NCBI GenBank assembly: GCA_019115385.1
Contig: DXDR01000093.1
Coordinates: forward strand, 1 to 64,000
Length of the DNA: 64,000 nucleotides
Origin: Candidatus Mediterraneibacter avicola
GTDB taxonomy: Bacteria; Bacillota; Clostridia; Lachnospirales; Lachnospiraceae
Direction of reading: 5' to 3'
In this document: piece after piece, positions 18,791-26,606 of the stretch
How positions within the stretch are numbered: the stretch's first letter is position 1
Layout: each line of letters starts with the position of its first letter
Translations under genes and position numbers: made by a program
Notes under the pieces: generated by a model
The model's database searches: none
Seen by the model: the letters and a program-made list of their open reading frames with translations, nothing else
Told to the model about the DNA's origin: nothing

Positions 18791-19834
18791 TTATGCGCTC
18801 TTCTTACGAGCCATAACAATACTCTGGATCACAAGGAACAGACACAGCATTGCTGCAACTGTAATTCCTGTCCACCATGCCTCGTCAAGACCGATGGAAG
18901 AAACGATATTCTGGATCGTACTCAGTGAAAGCACTCCTAGGAATGTTCCAAAGATGTTACCAACACCGCCTGTAAGCATCGTACCTCCAATGATGGAAGA
19001 TGCGATCGCGTTCATCTCCATACCTGTCGCATGTGAAGGTGAACCGGATCCTACATACAGGAAGTATACATATCCTGCTACGCCAGCCAGAAGGCTGCAG
19101 AGCAGATGAGCGAGAAATCTTGTTCTCTTAACGTTGATACCAAGCATGAGAGCGCTCTGTCTGTTACCGCCCACCGCATAGAAAGCACGTCCGAGTTTTG
19201 TCCAGCGAAGCACGATAAACAGGATTACTACTACAAGAATAGCAACTATGACACCAATGTTGATATAAGCATCCACATATTTTCCGATACGGTTTACAGA
19301 ACCAAGTCCCGGAACAACAATACGTGTATCTTTCAGCGCCATAAACGCCTCATTCTCAACATTGAACGGAGCAGAGTGTACGATAGATGTAAGACCTCTT
19401 GCAAAGAACATACCTGCCAGTGACACGATAAACGGCTGGATCTCAAGATATGCTACAAGGAAGCCCTGAACAATACCGTATGCAAGCCCGATGCCAAGAG
19501 CGATCAGAACAGAAACGAAAAGGTTTCCGCCCATAAAATCAAGATAAACTGCAGAGCACATACTTACAAGGGCAACAACACCGCCGACGGAGATGTCGAT
19601 ACCGCCATTGATCATAACAATGCTCATACCGCAGGATGTGATGATCAGCGCTGACTGCGACATCAGAATATTAAAGAAGTTCTGTGCCTTCAGGAAACCT
19701 TCTCCAAGGAAAATCATAGCGCCGGCATACATCAGGACGAATACTATTACTGTGATAAGTAACAGCAAATTTGTGTCAGAAAGACTCTTTTTCTGCTGCT
19801 TTGTAGCTGCAGCTGCATTTGTAGACTTTGCCAT
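18791..19834 (-). CDS. Sugar ABC transporter permease (YjfF-like)
   Basis: A 347-residue RbsC/YjfF family permease with about ten membrane helices. It includes MSIVMINGGIDISVGGVVAL, IGLAYGIVQGFLVAYLEIQPFIVSL and the YAVGGNRQSALMLGINVKRTRF cytoplasmic loop that contacts the ATPase. AAGGAGG precedes the ATG, 1 nt after the previous permease gene. It is the last gene of the operon and forms the transmembrane heterodimer with the upstream YtfT-like permease. The family homologue imports galactofuranose; here arabinofuranose-type or related sugars are plausible given the neighbouring GH43 cluster (inference). Confidence 0.9.
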   Translation of the reverse strand: MAKSTNAAAATKQQKKSLSDTNLLLLITVIVFVLMYAGAMIFLGEGFLKAQNFFNILMSQSALIITSCGMSIVMINGGIDISVGGVVALVSMCSAVYLDFMGGNLFVSVLIALGIGLAYGIVQGFLVAYLEIQPFIVSLAGMFFARGLTSIVHSAPFNVENEAFMALKDTRIVVPGLGSVNRIGKYVDAYINIGVIVAILVVVILFIVLRWTKLGRAFYAVGGNRQSALMLGINVKRTRFLAHLLCSLLAGVAGYVYFLYVGSGSPSHATGMEMNAIASSIIGGTMLTGGVGNIFGTFLGVLSLSTIQNIVSSIGLDEAWWTGITVAAMLCLFLVIQSIVMARKKSA

Positions 19835-19835
19835 A

Positions 19836-20939
19836 TCAGCCGACCTCCTTTGCAGTATGCTGCGTCTTTTTCAGTTTCTTTCCGAGAGCTGACAGACGCT
19901 CTTTTACAACCGGTGCGCTCAGTACGACCAGGATGATAACGACAACAGCCTTGTAAGCCGGAAGGGCGTCAGACGGTACGTTGAATTTGTACAGAGTCGT
20001 TGTCAGGAACTGGATAATATATGCGCCCATGATCGATGCTGGCATATTAAACTTACCGCCGCTCAGGGAGTTACCTCCAAGAGCAACCGCCAGGATGGCG
20101 TCCATCTCAATATCCTTCGCAATAACAGAATAGTTGATCGTGGACAGACGGCTTACTTTGATCAATCCGACTACTGCAACGCAGAGACCGAGGATAACGA
20201 AAGCGATCACCTTGATGACCTTCGGATTCAGACCGTTCAGTCTGGATGAGCTCTCATTGATACCTACAGCCTGTGTGTAGAGTCCAAGAGTCGTAAACTT
20301 CAGTACAAGGGCAATGATGATCATACATGCCACTGCAATGAAGAACGGAGTCGGGATCGGGATTCCCGGAATAAAGCTTCCGAAAATTGCAAATCCTTCG
20401 TCAGTAACAACAGGAAGCTGGTTCTGGTTGATCCATGCGGCAATATTACGTCCTGCCGTATACAGGATCAGAGTCGCAACCATCGGCTGAATCTTGAAAT
20501 ATGCTACCAGTACACCGTTAAATGCGCCAAAAAGCATAGCCACAACACAGGCTACAAGGAATGCTACGATAATCGGAGCCTGAAGTTCTTCCGGTCTCGG
20601 ATTTGTACCGCAGAGAACACGCAGGATAACACTTCCGGCAATGGCGATCGTAGCGCCCACACTGATGTCCTGTCCGCCGGATGCCGCTGTAACAAGCGTC
20701 ATACCGATTGCCAGGATAGCCAGCTCAGAACCATTGTCAAGGATCGTAATCAGATATCCAGAAAGGACCGGATCACCTGCACTGTTATGCCCCAGTGTGA
20801 TCGCATAAAAGCTGGGATCCATAACCAGATTAAATACAACCAGCAAAAGCAGGGCTATGATCGGAATGAACATCTGATTTCTTACAAGTCCGCTAAAAAA
20901 CTGGGATACACTTGATTTATTTGTAACTGTCTTTTGCAT
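19836..20939 (-). CDS. Sugar ABC transporter permease (YtfT-like)
   Basis: A 367-residue branched-type (RbsC-like) permease with hydrophobic helices throughout. Conserved segments are AIGMTLVTAASGGQDISVGATIAIAGS, AMLFGAFNGVLVAYFKIQPMVATL and YTQAVGINESSSRLNGLNPKVIK. Its start codon overlaps the stop of the ATPase gene (TAATG), so translation is coupled. It pairs with the YjfF-like permease. The ABC set is complete in the window: binding protein, ATPase and two permeases. Confidence 0.9.
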   Translation of the reverse strand: MQKTVTNKSSVSQFFSGLVRNQMFIPIIALLLLVVFNLVMDPSFYAITLGHNSAGDPVLSGYLITILDNGSELAILAIGMTLVTAASGGQDISVGATIAIAGSVILRVLCGTNPRPEELQAPIIVAFLVACVVAMLFGAFNGVLVAYFKIQPMVATLILYTAGRNIAAWINQNQLPVVTDEGFAIFGSFIPGIPIPTPFFIAVACMIIIALVLKFTTLGLYTQAVGINESSSRLNGLNPKVIKVIAFVILGLCVAVVGLIKVSRLSTINYSVIAKDIEMDAILAVALGGNSLSGGKFNMPASIMGAYIIQFLTTTLYKFNVPSDALPAYKAVVVIILVVLSAPVVKERLSALGKKLKKTQHTAKEVG

Positions 20940-22468
20940 TATTTTTTGTCACCTCCGGCAATAGTACCCATGATCGCGCTCTGGGTCAGTTCGCTGCCCG
21001 ATATCTCACCTACAACCTTGCGGTCTCTCATGACAACAAGGCGGGAGCAGGTGCGGAGCATCTCGTCTGTTTCGGAAGAAATAAATGTAACACTCATTCC
21101 TTCAGAAGCGAGCTTCAGCACGAGTTTCTGAATCTCAACCTTAGTACCAATATCGATACCACGTGTCGGCTCGTCCAGGATCAGGTAGTCCGGATGAGTC
21201 AGCAGCCAGCGTGCAAGGATACATTTCTGCTGGTTACCGCCTGACAGTGACTTGATCGGAGTATCAGCAGATGCTGTCTTAATCTCCAAAAGTTTTATGT
21301 ACTCAGCAGCGATCTTATTTGCCTCGCTCTTTGAGAACGGACGGAAGAATCCTCTAAGCACCTGCTGAGCAAGTATAATATTATCACGCACAGAAAGGTC
21401 TCCGACGATACCGTCCACCTTGCGGTCCTCGGGGAGATAAGCAATACCCTGCTTCATTGCGTCGATCGGCTTTGAAATTTTTACTTTTTTGCCTTTAACC
21501 TTTACAGTTCCGGCAACCACATGATCTGCGCCAAAGATAGCACGGACACATTCGCTTCGGCCGGAACCGAGCAGTCCTGCAAATCCGTTAACCTCACCTT
21601 TCTTAATATGGAAGTTAAACGGTTTGATACCTGCATTGCTCTGAAGCCCTTCTGCCTCAATAACATTCTGATCGGCATCATTGCCCTGATATACAAGGCT
21701 GTCATCTTTGATCTGCTCTTCATCATTCAGCTCTTTACCAAGCATTTTAGCAACAAGCTGAATTCTCGGCAGATTCTCGATCTCATATTCTCCTACGAGC
21801 TGTCCGTCTCTTAAGACTGTGATCTTATCGCAGACTTCGTATACCTGATCCAGGAAATGTGTTACGAAGATGATGCCTACGCCCTTTGCTTTCAGGTCTC
21901 GCATCAGTTTGAACAGCTTTTCAACTTCATTGTCATCCAATGAAGATGTAGGCTCGTCAAGAATCAGAACCTTACAATCCATATCAACTGCACGCGCAAT
22001 GGCAATCATCTGCTGAACGGCAATAGAGCAGCTTGAAAGCTGCTGGGTAGCTGTTGCAGGAATCCCAAGAGACTGAAGGATCTTGTTTGCGCCTGCGTTC
22101 ATTTTTTTCCAGTTCTGTCCCATTCCTTTTGTACGGCCGATATACATGTTCTCGGCAACTGTCAGGTTCGGGCAGAGTGTAATTTCCTGATATACGGTAC
22201 TGATTCCCAGATTCTGTGCATCCTGGGGAGAATGGATCACTGCCGGTTTGTCAAGTCCTTTCAGGAAAATCTGTCCCTCGTCCTTCTCGTAAACTCCGGT
22301 AAGAACTTTGATCAGGGTTGATTTTCCGGCACCATTCTCTCCCATCAGTGCATGAATATCTCCCTCCTGCAGGGTAAAGTCTACATTCTGCAGGGCGCGC
22401 ACTCCGGGAAAGCTCTTGCATATACCTCTCATTTCGAGTACAGATTTTTCTTTCACCAGTATATTCAC
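20939..22468 (-). CDS. Sugar ABC transporter ATP-binding protein (YtfR-like)
   Basis: A protein of about 509 residues with two fused ATPase domains, as in sugar transporters of the RbsA/YtfR type. The first domain has Walker A GENGAGKSTLIK and Walker B LILDEPTSSLD. The second has a degenerate Walker A (GLLGSGRSE), signature LSGGNQQKCILARW and Walker B LILDEPTRGID. The first domain's signature is also degenerate (SSCSIAVQQM). The start is uncertain: GTG at 22468 follows AAAGG, while GTG at 22456 follows AGAGGTG; both are plausible and differ by four residues. A hairpin separates it from the binding-protein gene. Confidence 0.9.
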   Translation of the reverse strand: MNILVKEKSVLEMRGICKSFPGVRALQNVDFTLQEGDIHALMGENGAGKSTLIKVLTGVYEKDEGQIFLKGLDKPAVIHSPQDAQNLGISTVYQEITLCPNLTVAENMYIGRTKGMGQNWKKMNAGANKILQSLGIPATATQQLSSCSIAVQQMIAIARAVDMDCKVLILDEPTSSLDDNEVEKLFKLMRDLKAKGVGIIFVTHFLDQVYEVCDKITVLRDGQLVGEYEIENLPRIQLVAKMLGKELNDEEQIKDDSLVYQGNDADQNVIEAEGLQSNAGIKPFNFHIKKGEVNGFAGLLGSGRSECVRAIFGADHVVAGTVKVKGKKVKISKPIDAMKQGIAYLPEDRKVDGIVGDLSVRDNIILAQQVLRGFFRPFSKSEANKIAAEYIKLLEIKTASADTPIKSLSGGNQQKCILARWLLTHPDYLILDEPTRGIDIGTKVEIQKLVLKLASEGMSVTFISSETDEMLRTCSRLVVMRDRKVVGEISGSELTQSAIMGTIAGGDKK

Positions 22469-22485
22469 CTCTCAACCTTTTATTT

Positions 22486-22539
22486 AAAAAGCGCGGCGCA
22501 GCGTACAAGAACATTTTTTCGCTGCACCGCGTGCTTTTT
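22486..22539 (-). terminator. Intra-operon hairpin between binding protein and ATPase genes
   Basis: AAAAGCACGCGGTGCAGCG pairs imperfectly with CGCTGCGCCGCGCTTTTT on the minus strand, followed by a short T-run. A partial terminator or 3' stabilising stem here would give excess binding protein over transporter, as in many sugar operons (inference). Confidence 0.65.
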
Positions 22540-22562
22540 ATTCACTCACAAATGGCTTTTGA

Positions 22563-23555
22563 TTAGATGCCGTATGTATCAACATCTTCCTGTGTGATTG
22601 TAGCTGCGTCAAAGCCTTTCTCTTCCATGATGATTGTCTTCTCTGTGATTTCTTCACCGTTCTCCAGTTTCTGGATGATCTCATCAATGTAGGAAGCCTG
22701 GTACGGGTTGCACTGTCCGTCATAGTTCCATCTGCCGGCAAGTACTTCCTCAAGTGCCCATTTGTTTGTATCGAATCCCATGATCACAACGTCGCCGTCA
22801 ACACCGTGAGAGATGTTAGCTTTGTCAAGAGCTGCTACAGCACCCTTAGCCATATCGTCGTTCTCAGCGTAGATTACGTTGAAGTCTGTTCCAGCATCGA
22901 TTACAGACTGAACGATCTGCTGAGCTTTTTCAGCGTTCCATTCAGCTGTCTGCTGTGTAACGATAGTCCAGCCTTCAGCTGCTGCCATCTCGTCCATAGC
23001 TGCTGTACGTCCAACCTGTGCAGCTGAACCCATAACGCCCTGGATGTGGATGATGTTGTAAGAATCAAGAGCCTGCTCTTTCAGCCAGTTAACAGCTGTA
23101 TCACCCTCAGCTCTCATGTCTGATACGATAGATGCTACATAAAGGCTCTCGTCTGCATCGATCGTACGGTCGAACAGGATAACCTGTGTTCCAGCATCCT
23201 GAGCATCTTTCAGTACGGAATCCCATCCTGATGTATCAGCTGCAGAAAGAAGCAGGTAATCAATACCATCCTGGATGAACTTCTGAGCTGCTGTGATCTG
23301 CTCGTCGTTCTTCAGGCTGTATGCGAAAGAAGCGTCATAGCCGTTCTTTTCTGTGAACATTTCTTTCATGTCAGCATCGTTAGCTGTACGATATCCGGAC
23401 TCGTTCGGGTCATTGTTGATGATACCAACTTTGATCAGTTCGCCGTCGCTGCTGCCGCTGTCTCCGCTGCCGCTATCGCTGCCGCCGCCGCATCCGATTA
23501 CTCCTACTGCCATTACGGCTGATACAAGTAAAGCTAAAATTTTCTTTCTTTTCAT
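22563..23555 (-). CDS. Sugar-binding lipoprotein (YtfQ-like)
   Basis: A 330-residue periplasmic-binding-protein-like lipoprotein. The signal peptide ends in a VIGC lipobox (Cys22), followed by a Gly/Ser/Asp-rich linker. The Peripla_BP_4 fold shows NDPNESGYRTANDADM, YLLLSAADTSGWD, VILFDRTID, VMGSAAQVGRTAAMDE and YAENDDMAKGAVAAL, closely resembling galactofuranose-binding YtfQ. It delivers sugar to the ABC permeases encoded downstream. GGGAGG precedes the ATG. The promoter region shares two conserved blocks with that of the GH43 operon. A second, diverged paralogue at 50172 is linked to a histidine kinase. Confidence 0.92.
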   Translation of the reverse strand: MKRKKILALLVSAVMAVGVIGCGGGSDSGSGDSGSSDGELIKVGIINNDPNESGYRTANDADMKEMFTEKNGYDASFAYSLKNDEQITAAQKFIQDGIDYLLLSAADTSGWDSVLKDAQDAGTQVILFDRTIDADESLYVASIVSDMRAEGDTAVNWLKEQALDSYNIIHIQGVMGSAAQVGRTAAMDEMAAAEGWTIVTQQTAEWNAEKAQQIVQSVIDAGTDFNVIYAENDDMAKGAVAALDKANISHGVDGDVVIMGFDTNKWALEEVLAGRWNYDGQCNPYQASYIDEIIQKLENGEEITEKTIIMEEKGFDAATITQEDVDTYGI

Positions 23556-23671
23556 TTTCGTTCCTCCCTTTTCTAATGTTGGATCTTTTCGGAAAAATCA
23601 TTTTTTCCTGTGCTTACATAATATCACTTTCTCCACCTTTTGTACAATCACAATATCCCATATTTTTTTTG

Positions 23672-23696
23672 TTTGTTAGTTATTTACAATACAAAT
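23672..23696. promoter_or_regulatory. AraR-like operator upstream of ytfQ-like gene
   Basis: TTTGTTA and TACAAAT flank AGTTATTTACAA-type sequence. Apart from one base it equals the operator at 47128-47153 before the GH43 operon. It lies 117 nt upstream of the ytfQ-like ATG, downstream of a TAAAAT -10-like element, as expected for a repressor site. Confidence 0.6.
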
Positions 23697-23823
23697 ACCC
23701 TCATTGACAAAATTATTTTAGTACAACCAGTCATATTTGTTAGTTTTTTTATACAAAAATAACACAAAAGTATATTTTTTTCATTTTCAGCAGTTTTTAT
23801 ACATTGATTTTACCCTTATTTTT

Positions 23824-23887
23824 CATTTGTGCAAATTGAATTGAATATCATATAAAGTTGGTTTTTTTTATTTTTTTACTCTATTTC
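23824..23887. promoter_or_regulatory. Upstream conserved AT-rich box (copy A)
   Basis: Plus strand CATTTGTGCAAATTGAATT, then ATATAAAGTTGG, a T-run and TACTCTATTTC. The same series of words occurs at 47292-47347 before the GH43 operon. It sits about 130 bp upstream of the AraR-like operator in both loci. It is a candidate activator site, possibly for the YesN-like regulator encoded at 48510. Confidence 0.5.
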
Positions 23888-23974
23888 TATATATTTTGAC
23901 GATTACAGGCGGAAATTTTCCATTGGATAGAGATAAATATTTATATTTTTTTATAAAATACGGACATTTTCTCC

Positions 23975-23996
23975 CAAAGGGGTCAGGCCCCTATTG
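23975..23996. repeat. REP-like palindrome, copy 3 (single)
   Basis: CAAAGGGG-TCAGG-CCCCTATTG followed by the tail GAAGAAATAA. It lies directly beside the terminator at 24005-24050. Confidence 0.75.
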
Positions 23997-24004
23997 AAGA
24001 AATA

Positions 24005-24050
24005 AATACTGCCCTATCGATAATCTCATGATTATTGATAGGGCAGTATT
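24005..24050 (-). terminator. Terminator of the beta-helix surface protein gene
   Basis: Twenty-base arms AATACTGCCCTATCGATAAT and ATTATTGATAGGGCAGTATT with a 6-nt loop and one mismatch. It lies 12 nt after the stop codon at 24063. Confidence 0.85.
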
Positions 24051-24062
24051 TTTCGCTCTTAA

Positions 24063-26312
24063 TTATTTACTGTTTTTCCTGCTGTATACTGTGGCCCCGA
24101 ATACGCATGCTCCCGAAACAAGCAGCAAAGCAAGCCACAACGTTGTGCTGTTATTATCGCCGGTCTGCGGGGTGTTTGTATCTTCTTTATCCGAATCGCC
24201 CGGCTTTGCCGGAATATAATCAGGATCAGCCGCACCGCACACCGTACATTTTCCGTTCTGGAAATCATGCGCGGTCTTCGGAATTACCGTGCCTTCTTCT
24301 ATGAGTTTCTCGCAGATCTTGCAGACTTTATTGCCCGTATACCCCTCGCTGGTACAGGTTGCATCTTTTGCACCCACAATCTCAAAAGTATCGTGTTTAT
24401 CGACAATAAAGTGATTCTCCGTATTCGCGTAAACTACATCAGATTCATTTACTGAAGTTGTTTTTCCTTTTTCCGGAGCAGCGACAGTTCCGTCGGCAGC
24501 GTAATAACCGGCTTTCTGAACCATGATGTCGGCTTTTGTCCCGGTCATAGCTAACGTCACTATGCCCTGTTTCTCAGCAGCATCGTAACGGCCGTCCCCG
24601 ATCAGTATATCACCGTTGCCGCAGTTTTTCTTACCGCCGCTGTAAATAAACTTTCCATTCTCTATCGTCAGCTTTGTCGTTGCACCGTCCTGCGCCACAA
24701 CACGGACGGGAGCCGCATAGGTTTTTGTACTCCCCGCCTGCGGAGAATCGCTAAGAGAGCAGTCTTCAAAAACACAGTTTTTAAGAGTAATATTCTGGAC
24801 TCCGTCTGATTTGTGATTGATGTTTAACGCTACGGCTACCGCTTTAAATGTCGTATCGCTGATTGCAATGTCGCCGGCTGCATTGGAGTAAACTGAAGTA
24901 TTAACACTGCTTTTCAGGTTTTCATTGCTTCCGTCAAAGCTGCAGTTGTTCAAAGTAATATTGATCTTGCCTTCCCGATTATTGGTATTGGTAAAGTAAA
25001 TCCTCTCCATATTCTTGCAATTCTCAAAGAAAAGATTGACCGTATGTTCTGTATTTCTCTGTCCCCATGCAGCAATACCATTTAAGTCAAACACTTTTAC
25101 GGTAATGTCTTTGTCAAGGAAGGCTCCTTCCGTGCTGTATTTTCCCGTTAATCTGTCATACTTATAAGTATCAATTTCCAGGTCGCGTTCCCCTGACGAA
25201 ACATATGCGCCGTTTCCATAGATAATGATATCGTCAGCCACATGCCCGTGTGTCATTGTCCCCACATCAGCTCCCGGTTTGCAGTATATCAGGGCGGTGC
25301 TCTTAGGACTGCTCGTATAAACAGCTGTCAAAGCATCCTGCAGTGTGGCATAATAAGTACCGTTATAGTATACCGTGTTGTTTGTACCAAATGAAGAATC
25401 CGGCAGTATATTCCCTTCAAATTCATTTTGTTCCATAACTTCGTCGAGATTTAATTTATCCGATGTGATCGTAGTATTAAGCTGTCTCACAGCCGCAGCC
25501 TCTCCGGTCGAGGTATTTCCTGCGATCGTGATACCAGCTTTTGAATAATCGCCATTCGCTGAGAACTGGATCAGGCCCCGGGTAAATTTCTTTGTCTCTG
25601 CGGCATAGGTGTCGATATTGGTAAAGACGTTGTTTTCTATTACAATACCGCCTTTTTCAGTATTGCCTTCAAAATAGATTCCGCCGCCGCATTTATCGAA
25701 CGTACAGTCCGTTATACTTGCATCGCGCGAATAGATGTCCTTAATTGCATACGCGTCATAGACATTCTTAAAATCACAGTTATCAAATGTGGATTTTCCC
25801 CTGCTGCCAAACGGGCTGGCAATAACGCCGTCAAAGCTGCACCCGCTGAAATTCACATCTCCTGTATTCAGCATCTGAAGCTCGGCATTCTGAATGTTCG
25901 CCTTTGAAAATGATCCTCCCCACCCGCTGTTCATACATAACGTAAAGTCAGCAGGAATAAACTTAAAATTCACGTTGGAAATTTTTACATCTGTCTGACC
26001 ACTGAAAATCTGATACTGCGCATTCGGCGCCTGTCCTCTTTGCGGATTATTTCCGTCAGGCTTCTTGTTGTCAGTCTCTGCCAAAAGGCAGTCATGATCC
26101 AGGCGGTCATCTGTACAGGCAGAGGAGGGACTCCACTCTACCGTTATCCCCTTTCCGTCATAAACGTATCCGGCACTTTCTACTTCCTTTAAAAATGTGC
26201 TGAAATCAATGCTGCGGCCTCCGCTCGTCTCATCCGCCAAAGCCGTTGCCGGAATCATGGAAAATACCATTACCATCGCAGCCAGCATGGAAAACCATCT
26301 TTTCTTTTTCAC
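24063..26312 (-). CDS. Sortase-anchored right-handed beta-helix surface protein
   Basis: A 749-residue protein with a signal peptide (KKKRWFSMLAAMVMVFSM, cleavage near ALA-DE). A long region (about residues 70-590) carries repeated Asn/Asp- and Phe-rich rungs such as NVNFSGCSFDGV, NCDFKNVYDAYAI and TLKNCVFEDCSL, typical of parallel beta-helix adhesins or polysaccharide-binding proteins. A Cys-pair segment (CKIC and CTVC, about residues 630-690) follows, then an acidic linker, a PQTGD sorting motif (715-719), a hydrophobic helix and a basic tail. The start is a GTG at 26312, 7 nt after AAGGAGGA; that ribosome binding site lies inside an 8-bp hairpin. No catalytic motif was recognised. A pectate-lyase-like activity or adhesion is possible. 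Confidence 0.8.
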   Translation of the reverse strand: MKKKRWFSMLAAMVMVFSMIPATALADETSGGRSIDFSTFLKEVESAGYVYDGKGITVEWSPSSACTDDRLDHDCLLAETDNKKPDGNNPQRGQAPNAQYQIFSGQTDVKISNVNFKFIPADFTLCMNSGWGGSFSKANIQNAELQMLNTGDVNFSGCSFDGVIASPFGSRGKSTFDNCDFKNVYDAYAIKDIYSRDASITDCTFDKCGGGIYFEGNTEKGGIVIENNVFTNIDTYAAETKKFTRGLIQFSANGDYSKAGITIAGNTSTGEAAAVRQLNTTITSDKLNLDEVMEQNEFEGNILPDSSFGTNNTVYYNGTYYATLQDALTAVYTSSPKSTALIYCKPGADVGTMTHGHVADDIIIYGNGAYVSSGERDLEIDTYKYDRLTGKYSTEGAFLDKDITVKVFDLNGIAAWGQRNTEHTVNLFFENCKNMERIYFTNTNNREGKINITLNNCSFDGSNENLKSSVNTSVYSNAAGDIAISDTTFKAVAVALNINHKSDGVQNITLKNCVFEDCSLSDSPQAGSTKTYAAPVRVVAQDGATTKLTIENGKFIYSGGKKNCGNGDILIGDGRYDAAEKQGIVTLAMTGTKADIMVQKAGYYAADGTVAAPEKGKTTSVNESDVVYANTENHFIVDKHDTFEIVGAKDATCTSEGYTGNKVCKICEKLIEEGTVIPKTAHDFQNGKCTVCGAADPDYIPAKPGDSDKEDTNTPQTGDNNSTTLWLALLLVSGACVFGATVYSRKNSK

Positions 26313-26321
26313 AACTAAATC

Positions 26322-26344
26322 CTCCTTCGCTTTTCTCGAAGGAG
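26322..26344 (-). promoter_or_regulatory. Hairpin enclosing the ribosome binding site
   Basis: On the minus strand, CTCCTTCG (26344-26337), a 7-nt loop and CGAAGGAG (26329-26322) form a perfect 8-bp stem. The right arm is most of the AAGGAGGA Shine-Dalgarno of the beta-helix protein gene, so the closed stem would block translation initiation. Confidence 0.6.
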
Positions 26345-26549
26345 ACTGGATCCATATCTTCTCCCCCGAGCATATACCCAGCACTTTCCCTCCTGGATAT
26401 ATTTTAATTAAACCGTATCACTTTCCTTTGTAATTTGCAAGGAAAATATCTCTATGGCCCTATATTATTTATAATAACTTTCTCCGGGTAATAAATCCGT
26501 CAGTTCTTGAAAGATGCAGCTTTATAAATGCCGGGTTTGACCCTGGTCG

Positions 26550-26606
26550 AAAAAGGGGTCAGGCCCCTATCGAAGGGGTCTGACCCTTTTTGAAGAAATT
26601 ATCTGA
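26550..26606. repeat. REP-like palindromes, copy 4 (tandem pair)
   Basis: AAAAAGGGG-TCAGG-CCCCTAT is immediately followed by CGAAGGGG-TCTGA-CCCTTTTTG and the tail AAGAAATTATCTGA. It ends directly against the TAG stop (26607-26609) of the LamG protein gene, and may also act as the 3' stem of that operon. Confidence 0.8.

Larger units (their letters stand above)
23556..24062. other. AT-rich promoter region of the sugar transporter
   Basis: A 507-nt region without a gene. It holds an AraR-like operator (23672-23696), a TTGTACAAT 9-mer (23640-23648), a -10-like TAAAAT on the minus strand (23715-23720), an upstream AT-rich conserved box (23824-23887), a single REP-like palindrome (23975-23996) and the terminator of the surface protein gene (24005-24050). 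Confidence 0.7.
26313..26606. other. Intergenic region before the beta-helix gene
   Basis: Holds the ribosome-binding-site hairpin (26322-26344), an AT-rich stretch around 26395-26480 that probably contains the promoter, and the REP-like cluster (26550-26606) adjoining the stop codon of the preceding operon. Confidence 0.6.
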
